Assembly (NCBI GenBank): GCA_949948735.1
Contig: CATLGV010000009.1
Span: forward strand, 1-64,000
DNA length: 64,000 bases
From: an uncultured Lachnospiraceae bacterium
GTDB lineage: Bacteria > Bacillota > Clostridia > Lachnospirales > Lachnospiraceae
Direction: 5' to 3'
The notes under the pieces were generated by a model. It searched no databases, had not been told where the DNA came from, and saw only the letters and a list, made by a program, of their open reading frames with translations. A program made the translations under genes and the position numbers. Positions 8,038-16,876 of this stretch are shown here, piece after piece. How positions within the stretch are numbered: position 1 is the stretch's first letter; each line of letters opens with the position of its first letter.

Positions 8038-8055
8038 GCGCGCGGGGACGCGCGC
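8038..8055 (+). other. GC-rich hairpin just before the ABC gene ribosome site
   Basis: GCGCGC (8038-8043), loop GGGGAC, GCGCGC (8050-8055), immediately followed by GGAAAAGAGG and ATG 8072. It has no T-run, so it is not a terminator; it could set the expression ratio between the GT52 gene and the ABC transporter. Confidence 0.45.
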
Positions 8056-8071
8056 GGAAAAGAGGCGTAAG

Positions 8072-9811
8072 ATGCTCAGAATATTAAAGAAGATCAATAT
8101 ATTGATGGATAGAAAGCAGAAGGCGGCGATGGCAAGGCTGCTGGTGATGATGCTGATCTCGGCGGGACTCGAGACCGGCGCCGTAATGATGGTTATGGCG
8201 GTGGTGCAGCTGATACTGACGCCGGAGCAGCTGGCGCAGGGAGAGACATATCAGTCGATTTGCCGTATGCTGCACTTACAGAATACCGTGCAGTTTTCCG
8301 TGCTCGCTATTTTGTTTCTGATAGTACTGTATATCGCAAAAAACAGCTTTCAGTTTATCCTGCAGCGCAGCCTCTACCGCTTTGTATATACCAACCAGTT
8401 TCAGACCGCTTCTAATCTGATGAAAAATTTCGTACGGCGGGATTACGAGTATTATCTGAACGCGGAGACGGCGGTGATTCAGCGCAGTATTACCGCGGAC
8501 GTCAGCAACATGTACGCGCTGATCATGGCCGTGCTGCAGATTGCCTCCGAATCTATCGTAGCAGTGTTTCTGGTGGCCGCGCTTGCGGTACAGGATATTG
8601 TGATGACGGTCGTAATCGCCGTAATTCTGGTCGTCACGCTTGTTGTGATCAAAAAGATTATCAAGCCGATTATGAACCGTACCGGAAAAGAGAATCAGGA
8701 TTACGGCGCTTCGATGTTTGCGTGGATAGCGCAGACGATACAGGGGATTAAGGAAATCAAGGTGGCAGGCAGGGAGCAGTATTTTATCGGGGAATACTGC
8801 AAGGTCGGCAGGGGCTATGTCAAGGCGATGGAGCGCTTCAGCCTCTTTAACAATACGCCGAAGCTGCTGATTGAGACGGTGAGCATCGCGGGGATTCTGG
8901 GTTATATCCTGGTGCTGATTGTGACGGGCGCCGATGTGACGGGCATGGTTTCCCTGTTTGCGGCGTTTGTGATCGCGGCGCAGCGTCTGCTGCCGGCGGC
9001 AAGCCGCATCAACAACCAGATGACCAGCATGGCCTTTAACGAGCCGTTTTTCTTTAATGTGAGCGACAATCTGGTGGAGGAGACGAGCGCGGAAAATACC
9101 GATATATCTTACGCCGTGGCGGCCAAGGAAAAGCTGCCGGTGACAAGACAGGTGCAGCTGTGTGACATCACCTACCACTATCCGAATTCCGACAGACTTA
9201 TTTTTGACCATGCAAGCGTCTGCTTTCCGATAGGGAAGTCCATCGGTATTGTGGGCACGAGCGGCGCAGGCAAGACGACGATTATCGATATTCTGCTGGG
9301 CCTGTTAAAGCTTCAGGGCGGAAAGGTGCTGGCGGACGATACCGATATTCAGGAGCATTACCGGGAGTGGCTTGCCAATGTCGGTTATATCCCGCAGATG
9401 ATTTTCCTGCTGGATGCGGATATCCGCAAAAACGTGGCGTTTGGTGTCCCGGAGGAGGAAATCGATGATGGCAGGCTGTGGCATGCGCTGGAGGAGGCGC
9501 AGCTGGACAGCTTTGTGAAAGGCCTGCCGGAGGGCATACACACGGGAATCGGAGAACGTGGAATCCGCCTTTCCGGCGGGCAGCGGCAGCGCATCGGTAT
9601 TGCCAGAGCGCTCTATAACGATCCTGAGGTGCTGATTCTGGATGAGGCGACCTCGGCGCTCGACAACGATACGGAGGCGGCGATTATGGATTCCATTAAC
9701 CGGCTCCACGGCAGGAAAACCCTGATTATTATTGCGCACCGGTTACAGACGATTGAGAAGTGCGACATGGTATTCCGGGTAGAAGACGGAAAGGTGCGCA
9801 GTGTGTCCTGA
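8072..9811 (+). CDS. ABC exporter/flippase with fused ATPase (PglK/MsbA type)
   Basis: A 579-residue half-transporter. Six hydrophobic helices span residues about 20-320, then comes a nucleotide-binding domain with Walker A GTSGAGKTT at about residues 397-405, signature LSGGQRQR at about 500-507, Walker B VLILDEATSALD at about 520-531 and the H-loop in IIAHR. Size and order fit PglK/WlaB and MsbA proteins, which flip lipid-linked oligosaccharides or lipid A. No MATE-type Wzx flippase is seen in the window, so this is the best candidate for moving the lipid-linked glycan across the membrane. It works as a homodimer in known relatives. Function as a glycan flippase is inferred from the neighbourhood. 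Confidence 0.85.
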   Translation: MLRILKKINILMDRKQKAAMARLLVMMLISAGLETGAVMMVMAVVQLILTPEQLAQGETYQSICRMLHLQNTVQFSVLAILFLIVLYIAKNSFQFILQRSLYRFVYTNQFQTASNLMKNFVRRDYEYYLNAETAVIQRSITADVSNMYALIMAVLQIASESIVAVFLVAALAVQDIVMTVVIAVILVVTLVVIKKIIKPIMNRTGKENQDYGASMFAWIAQTIQGIKEIKVAGREQYFIGEYCKVGRGYVKAMERFSLFNNTPKLLIETVSIAGILGYILVLIVTGADVTGMVSLFAAFVIAAQRLLPAASRINNQMTSMAFNEPFFFNVSDNLVEETSAENTDISYAVAAKEKLPVTRQVQLCDITYHYPNSDRLIFDHASVCFPIGKSIGIVGTSGAGKTTIIDILLGLLKLQGGKVLADDTDIQEHYREWLANVGYIPQMIFLLDADIRKNVAFGVPEEEIDDGRLWHALEEAQLDSFVKGLPEGIHTGIGERGIRLSGGQRQRIGIARALYNDPEVLILDEATSALDNDTEAAIMDSINRLHGRKTLIIIAHRLQTIEKCDMVFRVEDGKVRSVS

Positions 9812-9847
9812 AGGGCGTTTCTTTGACGAGACGGGAAGGGAGGTTCT

Positions 9848-10864
9848 ATGAAGCTGAGCATTGTAGTGCCGGTGTATAATATGGCAGAGGGCAATAAGCT
9901 CCGCTACTGTCTGGAGTCGCTGGTACATCAGACGATTGCGGATTATGAGATTATAGCGGTCGACGACGCGTCGACGGACGATTCCCTGAACATCCTGCGG
10001 GAGTACGAGTCGCGGTATCCGTGGAAGTTCCGCGTGATACAGTGTTATGAGAACCTGCGCCAGGGCGGCGCCCGCAACCGGGGAATTGAGGCGGCGCGCG
10101 GCGTCTGGCTGGGATTTGTCGATTCGGACGACTGGGTTGCGCCGGATATGTACGAGAAGCTGATAAAAAAGGCCGAGGAGACCGGCGCTGATGTGGTGGG
10201 CTGCGACTACTGCGTGGCCGAGACGCAGAGCATGCAGATTGGCCGGGTGATGCCCAACAATACGCCGGAGCAGACAGGACTTCTCGACGAGGACAGGTAC
10301 GGGCTGCTGGTGATGAATCCGGGCAGTATGGTAATCAAGGTCTATTTAAAGGCGGTTATTGATGAGCATGCGCTGCGCTTTCCGGAGAAAACCTTCTATG
10401 AGGACAACTGCGCTTCCCCGGTTTGGATGCTTCATTTTACGCATTTTGAGCGGGTGGAGGAGCCGCTTTATTACTATTATCAGCACGACGCGTCCACCGT
10501 GCACGAGATCAGCATGGAGAAATGCGAGGACAGGCTTGCGATGGGGCGGCGGCTGCTTGCGGAGAGCCGCAGATGCGGCTTTTATCAGACGTTCCGCGGC
10601 CAGCTGGAGTTTGCCTTTTCCAAGATATATTATATGAATACGCTGTTTACCTATATGCTCGGCGTGCGGCGGCCCAGACTGGCATTCTTAAAAAAGATAC
10701 GGGCGGGCATGCTGGAGGAGTTTCCGGATTTCCAGAAAAACGCGTATTATCAGAAGGAATTTGACGCGGAACAGAAGAAGCTTGCGGCGATGCATATGAA
10801 ATCGCCCCTGCGCTTCCTGATTTACTTTAAGCTGCTGTACCTATACAGAAAAATAAAACGATAA
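9848..10864 (+). CDS. Glycosyltransferase family 2
   Basis: A 338-residue GT2 enzyme: LSIVVPVYNMAEG at the start, VDDASTDDS at about residues 38-46, GGARNRGIEAARG near 75, and FVDSDDWV at about residues 90-97 as the metal-binding DXD region. A later FYEDNCASP matches the acceptor-side ED motif. AAGGGAGG precedes ATG 9848. It lies between the ABC flippase and the O-acylation pair and likely adds one sugar of the repeat unit; the sugar cannot be told. Confidence 0.88.
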   Translation: MKLSIVVPVYNMAEGNKLRYCLESLVHQTIADYEIIAVDDASTDDSLNILREYESRYPWKFRVIQCYENLRQGGARNRGIEAARGVWLGFVDSDDWVAPDMYEKLIKKAEETGADVVGCDYCVAETQSMQIGRVMPNNTPEQTGLLDEDRYGLLVMNPGSMVIKVYLKAVIDEHALRFPEKTFYEDNCASPVWMLHFTHFERVEEPLYYYYQHDASTVHEISMEKCEDRLAMGRRLLAESRRCGFYQTFRGQLEFAFSKIYYMNTLFTYMLGVRRPRLAFLKKIRAGMLEEFPDFQKNAYYQKEFDAEQKKLAAMHMKSPLRFLIYFKLLYLYRKIKR

Positions 10865-10879
10865 GGCAGGAGATTTCAG

Positions 10880-12382
10880 ATGCAGTTTACATCCTTTGCG
10901 TTTGCCGTGTTTTTTCCGGTGGTAGTGCTTTTATTTTACGTTATGCCGAAAAAATTCCGGCAGCTGTGGCTCTTACTTGCAAGCTATTTCTTTTATATGG
11001 GGTGGAACGCCAAATACGCGCTTCTGATATTGACGTCTACCATAGTGACCTATGTGTGCGGGCTGGCGCTGGAAAGAATCAGGGACAGAGAGGAGCGCCG
11101 GCAGCGGAGAAAGCGGATGGCGGCGCTTATCGCCAGTCTGGTCATCAATCTGGGGATTTTGGCGTTCTTTAAGTATTTCTACTTTTTCCATGATATTGCT
11201 GCGGCTGCGGCAGGGGTCTTTGGGCTTGAAATCGGGGAGAGCCCTCTGGATATCCTGCTGCCGGTGGGGATTTCCTTCTACACCTTTCAGGCGGTCGGCT
11301 ATACCATCGACGTATACCGGGGAACCGTCCGCGCGGAGAAGAATTTTATCCGATACGCGCTGTTCGTCTCGTTTTTTCCGCAGCTGGTCGCAGGGCCGAT
11401 TGAGCGCAGCGGTCATCTGCTGGGGCAGCTTGAGGAGATTTCCCGCAAAAGGTCATGGGATTTTGATAAGGTCGCGCGCGGGCTGTTAATGATGCTGTGG
11501 GGCTTTTTTATGAAGCTGGTGATTGCGGACAGGGCGGCCATCGTGGTGAATCAGGTATTTCCGATTTATTATATGTTCGACGGCGCGGCGTTGCTGCTTG
11601 CGGCGTTTCTGTTTACGGTGCAGATTTATTGTGATTTTGCAAGCTATTCCATGATTGCCATGGGTGCGGCGGGGGTCCTGGGGATAGAGCTGACGGCAAA
11701 CTTTGAGGCGCCGTTCTTTTCACGGAGCATTGCCGAGGTCTGGCGGCGCTGGCATATTTCCCTGAGCTCGTGGTTTCGCGACTATGTCTATATTCCGCTT
11801 GGCGGGAACCGGTGTCCGCGAATCAGGAAATATTTTAATACGATGATAACCTTCCTGCTCAGCGGGCTTTGGCACGGGGCCAGCTGGCATTTTGTGTTTT
11901 GGGGAGCGCTGCAGGGCGCCTTTATCGTGATTGGAGATGCTTTAAGGCCGCTTAAGGCGCGCGTGCAGGAGCGATTTCACATGCGCGTGCATACCTTTGG
12001 CTATGCGCTTCTTCAGGGCGGCTGTACATTTATCCTGTTTATGCTTTCGTTTGTGTTTTTCCGGACGGATACGGTAAGAGACGGCGTTTACTACATACAG
12101 CGGCTGCTTGCGCGCTTCGATGTATGGTCGCTTTTTGACGGCTCCGTATATTACCTTGGGCTTGACAGGAAGGATATGGGCGTGCTGGTGCTGGGTATCC
12201 TGATTTTGACAGGCGTGGACGCGTATTATGCGGTGAAAAGGGCCTTTTTTGATACGCTCGTCAGAGAGCAGTGCCTTGTCGTGCAGTACGTGGTGACAAC
12301 GGTGCTTTTGGTAATGATTATCGTGTTTGGCGTATATGGAGAGGGATATGATGCGACACAGTTCATTTACTTTCAGTTTTAA
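10880..12382 (+). CDS. MBOAT O-acyltransferase (AlgI/DltB family), first copy
   Basis: A 500-residue polytopic membrane protein that opens with FTSFAFAVFFPVVVLLFYVMP and carries the MBOAT signatures LPVGISFYTFQAVGYTIDVY at about residues 128-147, FFPQLVAGPIERS near 170 and the catalytic histidine in SGLWHGASWHF at about residues 328-338. Such proteins accept an acyl group from a cytoplasmic donor and pass it through the membrane to a partner that acylates an extracellular glycan. AGGAGA precedes ATG 10880. The SGNH partner gene overlaps its end by 32 bases. A second copy of this pair lies at 54009-56774. Confidence 0.93.
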   Translation: MQFTSFAFAVFFPVVVLLFYVMPKKFRQLWLLLASYFFYMGWNAKYALLILTSTIVTYVCGLALERIRDREERRQRRKRMAALIASLVINLGILAFFKYFYFFHDIAAAAAGVFGLEIGESPLDILLPVGISFYTFQAVGYTIDVYRGTVRAEKNFIRYALFVSFFPQLVAGPIERSGHLLGQLEEISRKRSWDFDKVARGLLMMLWGFFMKLVIADRAAIVVNQVFPIYYMFDGAALLLAAFLFTVQIYCDFASYSMIAMGAAGVLGIELTANFEAPFFSRSIAEVWRRWHISLSSWFRDYVYIPLGGNRCPRIRKYFNTMITFLLSGLWHGASWHFVFWGALQGAFIVIGDALRPLKARVQERFHMRVHTFGYALLQGGCTFILFMLSFVFFRTDTVRDGVYYIQRLLARFDVWSLFDGSVYYLGLDRKDMGVLVLGILILTGVDAYYAVKRAFFDTLVREQCLVVQYVVTTVLLVMIIVFGVYGEGYDATQFIYFQF

Positions 12383-13742
12383 CACCAAAGGGACAAAAAG
12401 GCTGGCGGCGGCAGCCGTCTTTCTGGTGCTGGCAGCGGCGGCGCTGTGGCTTGCCGACAATATTTTACGTGCGAAATTTATCGGGGATTCGACCACGATC
12501 ATAGACGGCTTTTATGCGGAAAAGAAGGACGATATTGATTTGCTGGTGCTTGGCAGCAGCAACAGCTTCTGTACGGTGAATCCGCTGGTGCTGTATGAGC
12601 ATTATGGGATAGCGGCGTATGATTTTGGCAGCTCTTCACAGCCGATGCAGATATCCGTGCTCTATCTGAAGGAGGCGTTGAAGTGCCAGAAGCCTGCGGT
12701 GGTTGCGCTTGAGATCACAATGCTGACGAGCGACCCGATCAGCAGCAGGCGGGAACAGGCGCTGCGGTGGGGCCTTACGGACATGCCGCTTTCCGCGGAT
12801 AAGCTAAGGTGTATTTATCAGTCTGTGGGAAAGCTTGACGCGGAATATTTCTCATATGTCTTTCCTGTTTTCCGTTATCACGGCAGGTGGAAGGAATTGA
12901 GTAAGACAGACTACACTTATTTTCTCAAGGATAAGACCAACTATACCAAGGGGTATCTTGAAACGCAGGCGGTATCGGCGCTCCCGGTTAATCTGGACGA
13001 TTATGACAGCGAGGGCGAGGCATGGTTTGCGCAGGAGAATATCGAATATCTGGATGAGATGGTGCAGATTTGCAGGGAGAACGGCATAGCGCTGCTGCTC
13101 TTCAAATCGCCGCGGGCTGGCTGGTACCGCTATGAGACGGAAGCGGTGCGGGCGCTTGCGTCGGAGCGGGGGATTGATTTTATCGATTACAATGAGCTGT
13201 ATCATCAGGAGCTGGTGGCATTGGATACGGCGCAGGATTTCAGGGATGAAGAGCACTTGAATGATTTTGGCGCGCAGAAGGTATCGCTGCACTTTGGCAA
13301 TTACATAAAGGAGCGTTACGCGCTTGCGGACAGGCGCGGAGAGGCGCAGGCAAATTCCTGGGACGAGGCCCTTGCATACAGACAGCGGCGCGGCTGGCAG
13401 GAATTTATGGCGGCGCAGAGCGCGAAGGAATGTCTGGAGCTGCTCCAGGATGACGAAAACTATATTCTGATTGTGACGTATGCGGGCGCGGGGAAAACGG
13501 GGCGGACGGAGCAATGGGTGTATGAGGACAGGGCAGTTGCGTTTCACCGGCTGTGGCAGGAAAACGGCATGGTGCACCGACGGCTGGGGAAGAGCGGCGA
13601 GCTGGTGCTGATAAGATCGGGCAAGGTCTGCCAGATTCTGATTGACGGCGTGGAGCAGTACCAGGCGGGGAGCAGCTGGAATATCATCGTGTATGACAGG
13701 ATTACGGAGGAGATTACCGCGAATCTGTACTTTGAGGAATAG
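12351..13742 (+). CDS. DltD/AlgJ-like SGNH-type acyl-transfer partner
   Basis: A 463-residue protein with one N-terminal membrane helix (about residues 14-36) and a large outer domain. It shows a GSSNSF nucleophile block at about residues 68-73 and a DEEHLNDFG block at about residues 298-306, which together match the Ser and Asp-x-x-His motifs of SGNH hydrolases such as DltD, AlgJ and AlgX. GGAGAGGG at 12338-12345 best fits ATG 12351; ATG 12336 and 12348 are less well spaced. It overlaps the MBOAT gene by 32 bases. Together they probably O-acetylate the surface glycan. The C-terminal about 100 residues form an extra beta-rich part of unknown role. Confidence 0.75.
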   Translation: MRHSSFTFSFNTKGTKRLAAAAVFLVLAAAALWLADNILRAKFIGDSTTIIDGFYAEKKDDIDLLVLGSSNSFCTVNPLVLYEHYGIAAYDFGSSSQPMQISVLYLKEALKCQKPAVVALEITMLTSDPISSRREQALRWGLTDMPLSADKLRCIYQSVGKLDAEYFSYVFPVFRYHGRWKELSKTDYTYFLKDKTNYTKGYLETQAVSALPVNLDDYDSEGEAWFAQENIEYLDEMVQICRENGIALLLFKSPRAGWYRYETEAVRALASERGIDFIDYNELYHQELVALDTAQDFRDEEHLNDFGAQKVSLHFGNYIKERYALADRRGEAQANSWDEALAYRQRRGWQEFMAAQSAKECLELLQDDENYILIVTYAGAGKTGRTEQWVYEDRAVAFHRLWQENGMVHRRLGKSGELVLIRSGKVCQILIDGVEQYQAGSSWNIIVYDRITEEITANLYFEE

Positions 13743-13778
13743 CCCCGGGCAAATACGGCATAATAAAATCAGAGGGTT

Positions 13779-13807
13779 TTGACGTTTTTACCATTATATG
13801 GTAGAAT
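13779..13807 (+). promoter_or_regulatory. Sigma-A-type promoter of the pse operon with palindromic spacer
   Basis: TTGACG (13779-13784), 17-base spacer, TAGAAT (13802-13807). Within the spacer and first base of the -10 box, ACCAT-TAT-ATGGT (13790-13802) is a 13-base inverted repeat that could be an operator. It lies 37 bases after the previous gene and 41 bases before pseB. Confidence 0.78.
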
Positions 13808-13848
13808 ATAGGAATGAATAGAATGCGATTCGCGGATGGAGGCGCTAT

Positions 13849-14844
13849 ATGTTATTAGATGACAAGACAATATTGATTACGGGTGGTACGGGTTCCTTTG
13901 GCAGGTGCTTTACAAGGTATGTGTTCACGCATTACAACCCCAGGAAAATCATCATTTATTCAAGAGACGAATTCAAACAGCTGATGATGGAGAACGAGTT
14001 TGCGGAATATAAAGAGAGGCTCCGCTTTTTTATCGGCGATGTGCGCGATTATGAGCGGATGAAGCGCGCGCTTGAGGGCGTGGATTATGTGATTCATGCC
14101 GCGGCGCTCAAGCAGGTGCCGGCATGCGAGTACAATCCCAACGAGGCGATCAAGACCAATATTATGGGCGCGCAGAACGTTATCGAGGCTTCGCTGAACA
14201 CGGGCGTGAAAAAGGTGGTGGCGCTTTCGACGGATAAGGCCGTTAATCCGGTAAATCTTTACGGTGGGACAAAGCTGGTTTCGGACAAGCTTTTTATTGC
14301 GGCCAATGCGTACTGCGGCAATAAGGACCTGAATTTTTCGATTGTACGGTATGGGAATGTCGCGGGCAGCAGGGGGTCGATTATCCCGCTGTTTTATCAG
14401 TTTATCAAGGAAGGGCGCACCGAGCTTCCCATCACGGACTACCGGATGACGCGCTTCTGGATCAGCCTTACGGAGGGGATTGAGCTTGTCATTAAAGCGC
14501 TTGAGGAGGCAAAGGGCGGCGAGACCTTTATCAGCAAGATTCCTTCCTTCAAGGTGACCGATTTGGCGGAAGCGATGGCGCCGGGCATGAAGACCAGGGA
14601 GGTCGGCATCCGTCCGGGAGAAAAGCTCCATGAGGTGATGGTAACGGCGGAGGATTCCATGACCACCTACGAGTATGACAAGCATTTTATCATTTATCCG
14701 CAGATGTTCTGGCAGGAGTCCAAGCGTCCCATGCCCAGCGGGAAAAAGGTAGAGGACGGCTTCTGCTATTCCTCCGGAGCGAATACGGAGTGGCTTGACG
14801 TAGAGCAGATTCGGGAGCTGTTAAAGACAGACCTTTATGAATAA
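13849..14844 (+). CDS. pseB: UDP-N-acetylglucosamine 4,6-dehydratase (inverting)
   Basis: A 331-residue SDR protein without membrane helices. It has the NAD-binding TGGTGSFG at about residues 11-18, the family block YSRDEFKQLMMENEF at about residues 43-57, the catalytic YxxxK in LYGGTKLVS at about 138-146 and the late RPGEKLHEVM. This combination is specific for PseB/FlaA1-type enzymes, which convert UDP-GlcNAc to the 4-keto-6-deoxy-L-AltNAc product, step one of pseudaminic acid synthesis. GGAGG precedes ATG 13849 by 6 bases. It is first gene of the pse operon with its own promoter. Confidence 0.95.
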   Translation: MLLDDKTILITGGTGSFGRCFTRYVFTHYNPRKIIIYSRDEFKQLMMENEFAEYKERLRFFIGDVRDYERMKRALEGVDYVIHAAALKQVPACEYNPNEAIKTNIMGAQNVIEASLNTGVKKVVALSTDKAVNPVNLYGGTKLVSDKLFIAANAYCGNKDLNFSIVRYGNVAGSRGSIIPLFYQFIKEGRTELPITDYRMTRFWISLTEGIELVIKALEEAKGGETFISKIPSFKVTDLAEAMAPGMKTREVGIRPGEKLHEVMVTAEDSMTTYEYDKHFIIYPQMFWQESKRPMPSGKKVEDGFCYSSGANTEWLDVEQIRELLKTDLYE

Positions 14845-14890
14845 TGACCGCGCGATAAAAGGACGGCCCGGAAAGGCGGAGGAGAAGGAA

Positions 14891-16084
14891 ATGGAGAAGC
14901 CAGCAATTGCCGGTGGAGAGCCGGTTCGTGATACAAAGCTGTTCTATGGACATCAATATATTGACGATGCGGACATACAGGCCGTGTGCGAGGTGCTGCG
15001 AAGCGATTACCTTACCTGCGGGCCGAAGGTAGCCGCGCTGGAGGCAAAGCTTTGCGAGATTACGGGGGCCGGATATGCGGTTGCGTGCAGCAACGGCACC
15101 GCGGCTCTACATATGGCCGCGCTTGCGGCGGGTGTAGGAGCCGGGGACGAGCTGATAACGACGCCCATAACCTTTGCGGCGTCCGCCAATTGCGGCTTGT
15201 ACTGCGGTGCGTCGCCTGTTTTCGCGGACATTAATCCCAGAACCTACAACATTGACCCCGAGAGCGTGCGCGCAAAGCTTACGGAGCGGACAAAGGCTGT
15301 CGTGGCGGTTGATTTTACGGGGCAGGCCGCGGAGCTTGACCCTCTGCTTGCCCTGTGCCGGGAGCGGGGAATCGTGCTGATTGAAGATGCGGCGCATTCG
15401 ATCGGCACCAAATACAAGGGGAAACCCGTCGGGAGTATTGCCGATATGACGACCTTCAGCTTTCATCCGGTAAAGACGGTTACGGGCGGGGAGGGCGGCG
15501 CGGTGCTGACAAACAGTCCGGAATACTATCAGAAGCTGCTGCTGGCACGCGCTCACGGCATTACAAGGGACGCCGGGCTGCTGGAGCGCCCTTCGCATGG
15601 CGCATGGTATTACGAGCAGATTGATTTGGGCTGGAATTACAGGCTGACGGATATTCAGTGCGCGTTGATTTTGAGCCAGATAGACAAGCTGGAGCAGTTT
15701 TCCGGCAGGCGCAGGGAGATCGTGGCGCAGTACAATGAGGCGTTTTCGAAAATGCCGGAGCTGTTTGTGCAGGAGGAGATTCCGGAATCGGACACGACAA
15801 GGCATCTGTATATCCTGCGGCTTGTGCCGGAGCGTCTGCGGATTGACCGCAAGGGCTTTTTTGAGGCGCTGGCCGCGGAGAATATCTGCTGTAATGTGCA
15901 TTACATTCCGGTTTACCGTCATCCCTATTATGAGAAGCTCGGCTATAAGGAGGGTCTGTGCCCGAACGCGGAGAAGCTCTACAAGGAGATCCTGAGTCTG
16001 CCGCTGTACTATGCGCTCACTGATCAGGATGTTGCGGACGTTATCCGGGCAGTCGCCAAAATCGTGGCATATTATAAAAAATAA
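14891..16084 (+). CDS. pseC: UDP-4-amino-4,6-dideoxy-N-acetyl-beta-L-altrosamine transaminase
   Basis: A 397-residue PLP-dependent DegT/DnrJ/EryC1 aminotransferase. The N-terminal PVRDTKLFYGHQYID and the PLP-lysine block SFHPVKTVTGGEGG (lysine at about residue 194) are PseC-type. It aminates the PseB product at C4. The start is placed at ATG 14891 because GGAGGAG at 14879-14885 serves it; ATG 14837 lies inside pseB and has no ribosome site. A stem-loop follows its stop codon. Confidence 0.93.
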   Translation: MEKPAIAGGEPVRDTKLFYGHQYIDDADIQAVCEVLRSDYLTCGPKVAALEAKLCEITGAGYAVACSNGTAALHMAALAAGVGAGDELITTPITFAASANCGLYCGASPVFADINPRTYNIDPESVRAKLTERTKAVVAVDFTGQAAELDPLLALCRERGIVLIEDAAHSIGTKYKGKPVGSIADMTTFSFHPVKTVTGGEGGAVLTNSPEYYQKLLLARAHGITRDAGLLERPSHGAWYYEQIDLGWNYRLTDIQCALILSQIDKLEQFSGRRREIVAQYNEAFSKMPELFVQEEIPESDTTRHLYILRLVPERLRIDRKGFFEALAAENICCNVHYIPVYRHPYYEKLGYKEGLCPNAEKLYKEILSLPLYYALTDQDVADVIRAVAKIVAYYKK

Positions 16085-16092
16085 GAGCGATG

Positions 16093-16117
16093 AGCCCGGT
16101 CGGTGAACCGGGCTTTT
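16093..16117 (+). terminator. Weak terminator or attenuator between pseC and pseF
   Basis: AGCCCGGT (16093-16100), loop CGGTGA, ACCGGGCT (16107-16114), then TTTTC. The stem is perfect but the T-run is short, so partial termination or an mRNA-stability element within the operon is more likely than a full stop. Confidence 0.6.
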
Positions 16118-16150
16118 CGAAATTGAAGGCAGTGTTGGAGGCGGATAAGA

Positions 16151-16849
16151 GTGAGAAGCGTTGCGATGATTACGGCGCGGGGCGGGAGCAAGCGCATACC
16201 GCGCAAGAATATAAAGCCGTTCCTGGGACGTCCTATACTGACATACAGCATTGAGGCGGCTCTGCAGGCTGGTATTTTTGAGGAGGTCATGGTTTCGACC
16301 GACGACGAGGAGATTGCCCAGGCGGCGAAGGCGGCCGGGGCGGCAGTGCCCTTTTTGCGGAGCGCGAAGACGGCGAACGATTTTGCGACCACCGCGGAGG
16401 TGGTTGAGGAGGTCCTAGCGTCCTATGAGCGCATGGGAACGGTGTTTGACACGGCGTGTTGTATCTATCCGACGGCGCCGTTTGTGACGGCGGATGCGCT
16501 TCGGACGGCGATGCGGCTTCTGAATCAGGAGGAGGCGGACGCGGTGATTCCGGTCGTGCGCTTTTCCTTTCCGCCGCAGCGCGGCGTTGTGATTAAGGAC
16601 GGGCGGCTTGTGCCCAGGTGGCCGGAGAATATGGCGAAGCGTTCGCAGGATTTGGAGCCGCTCTATCACGACTGCGGGCAGTTTTACTGCCTGAATGTGC
16701 CCAGCTTTATCAGGCAGAAGGCGATATGGATGGAGAATGTCGTTCCGTTTGTGCAGGAGGAGATCAATGTGCAGGATATTGATACGGAACAGGACTGGGA
16801 AATCGCGGAGCTGAAGTATCAGGTCCTGCGCGGACGGCAGCCCCGGTGA
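16151..16849 (+). CDS. pseF: Pseudaminic acid cytidylyltransferase
   Basis: A 232-residue CMP-sugar synthetase of the CMP-NeuAc synthetase type. The N-terminal MITARGGSKRIPRKNIKPF is the CTP-binding P-loop-like motif, followed by LTYSIEAALQAG. A DACCIYPTAPF-like TACCIYPTAPF stretch at about residues 102-112 and LYHDCGQFYCL near 175 are PseF features that separate it from NeuA. It activates pseudaminic acid (or a derivative) as the CMP sugar. It begins with GTG 16151; GGAGG at 16137-16141 precedes it by 9 bases. Confidence 0.9.
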   Translation: MRSVAMITARGGSKRIPRKNIKPFLGRPILTYSIEAALQAGIFEEVMVSTDDEEIAQAAKAAGAAVPFLRSAKTANDFATTAEVVEEVLASYERMGTVFDTACCIYPTAPFVTADALRTAMRLLNQEEADAVIPVVRFSFPPQRGVVIKDGRLVPRWPENMAKRSQDLEPLYHDCGQFYCLNVPSFIRQKAIWMENVVPFVQEEINVQDIDTEQDWEIAELKYQVLRGRQPR

Positions 16850-16876
16850 GAACCGCGGGGCGCTTTGGAAAGGGAA

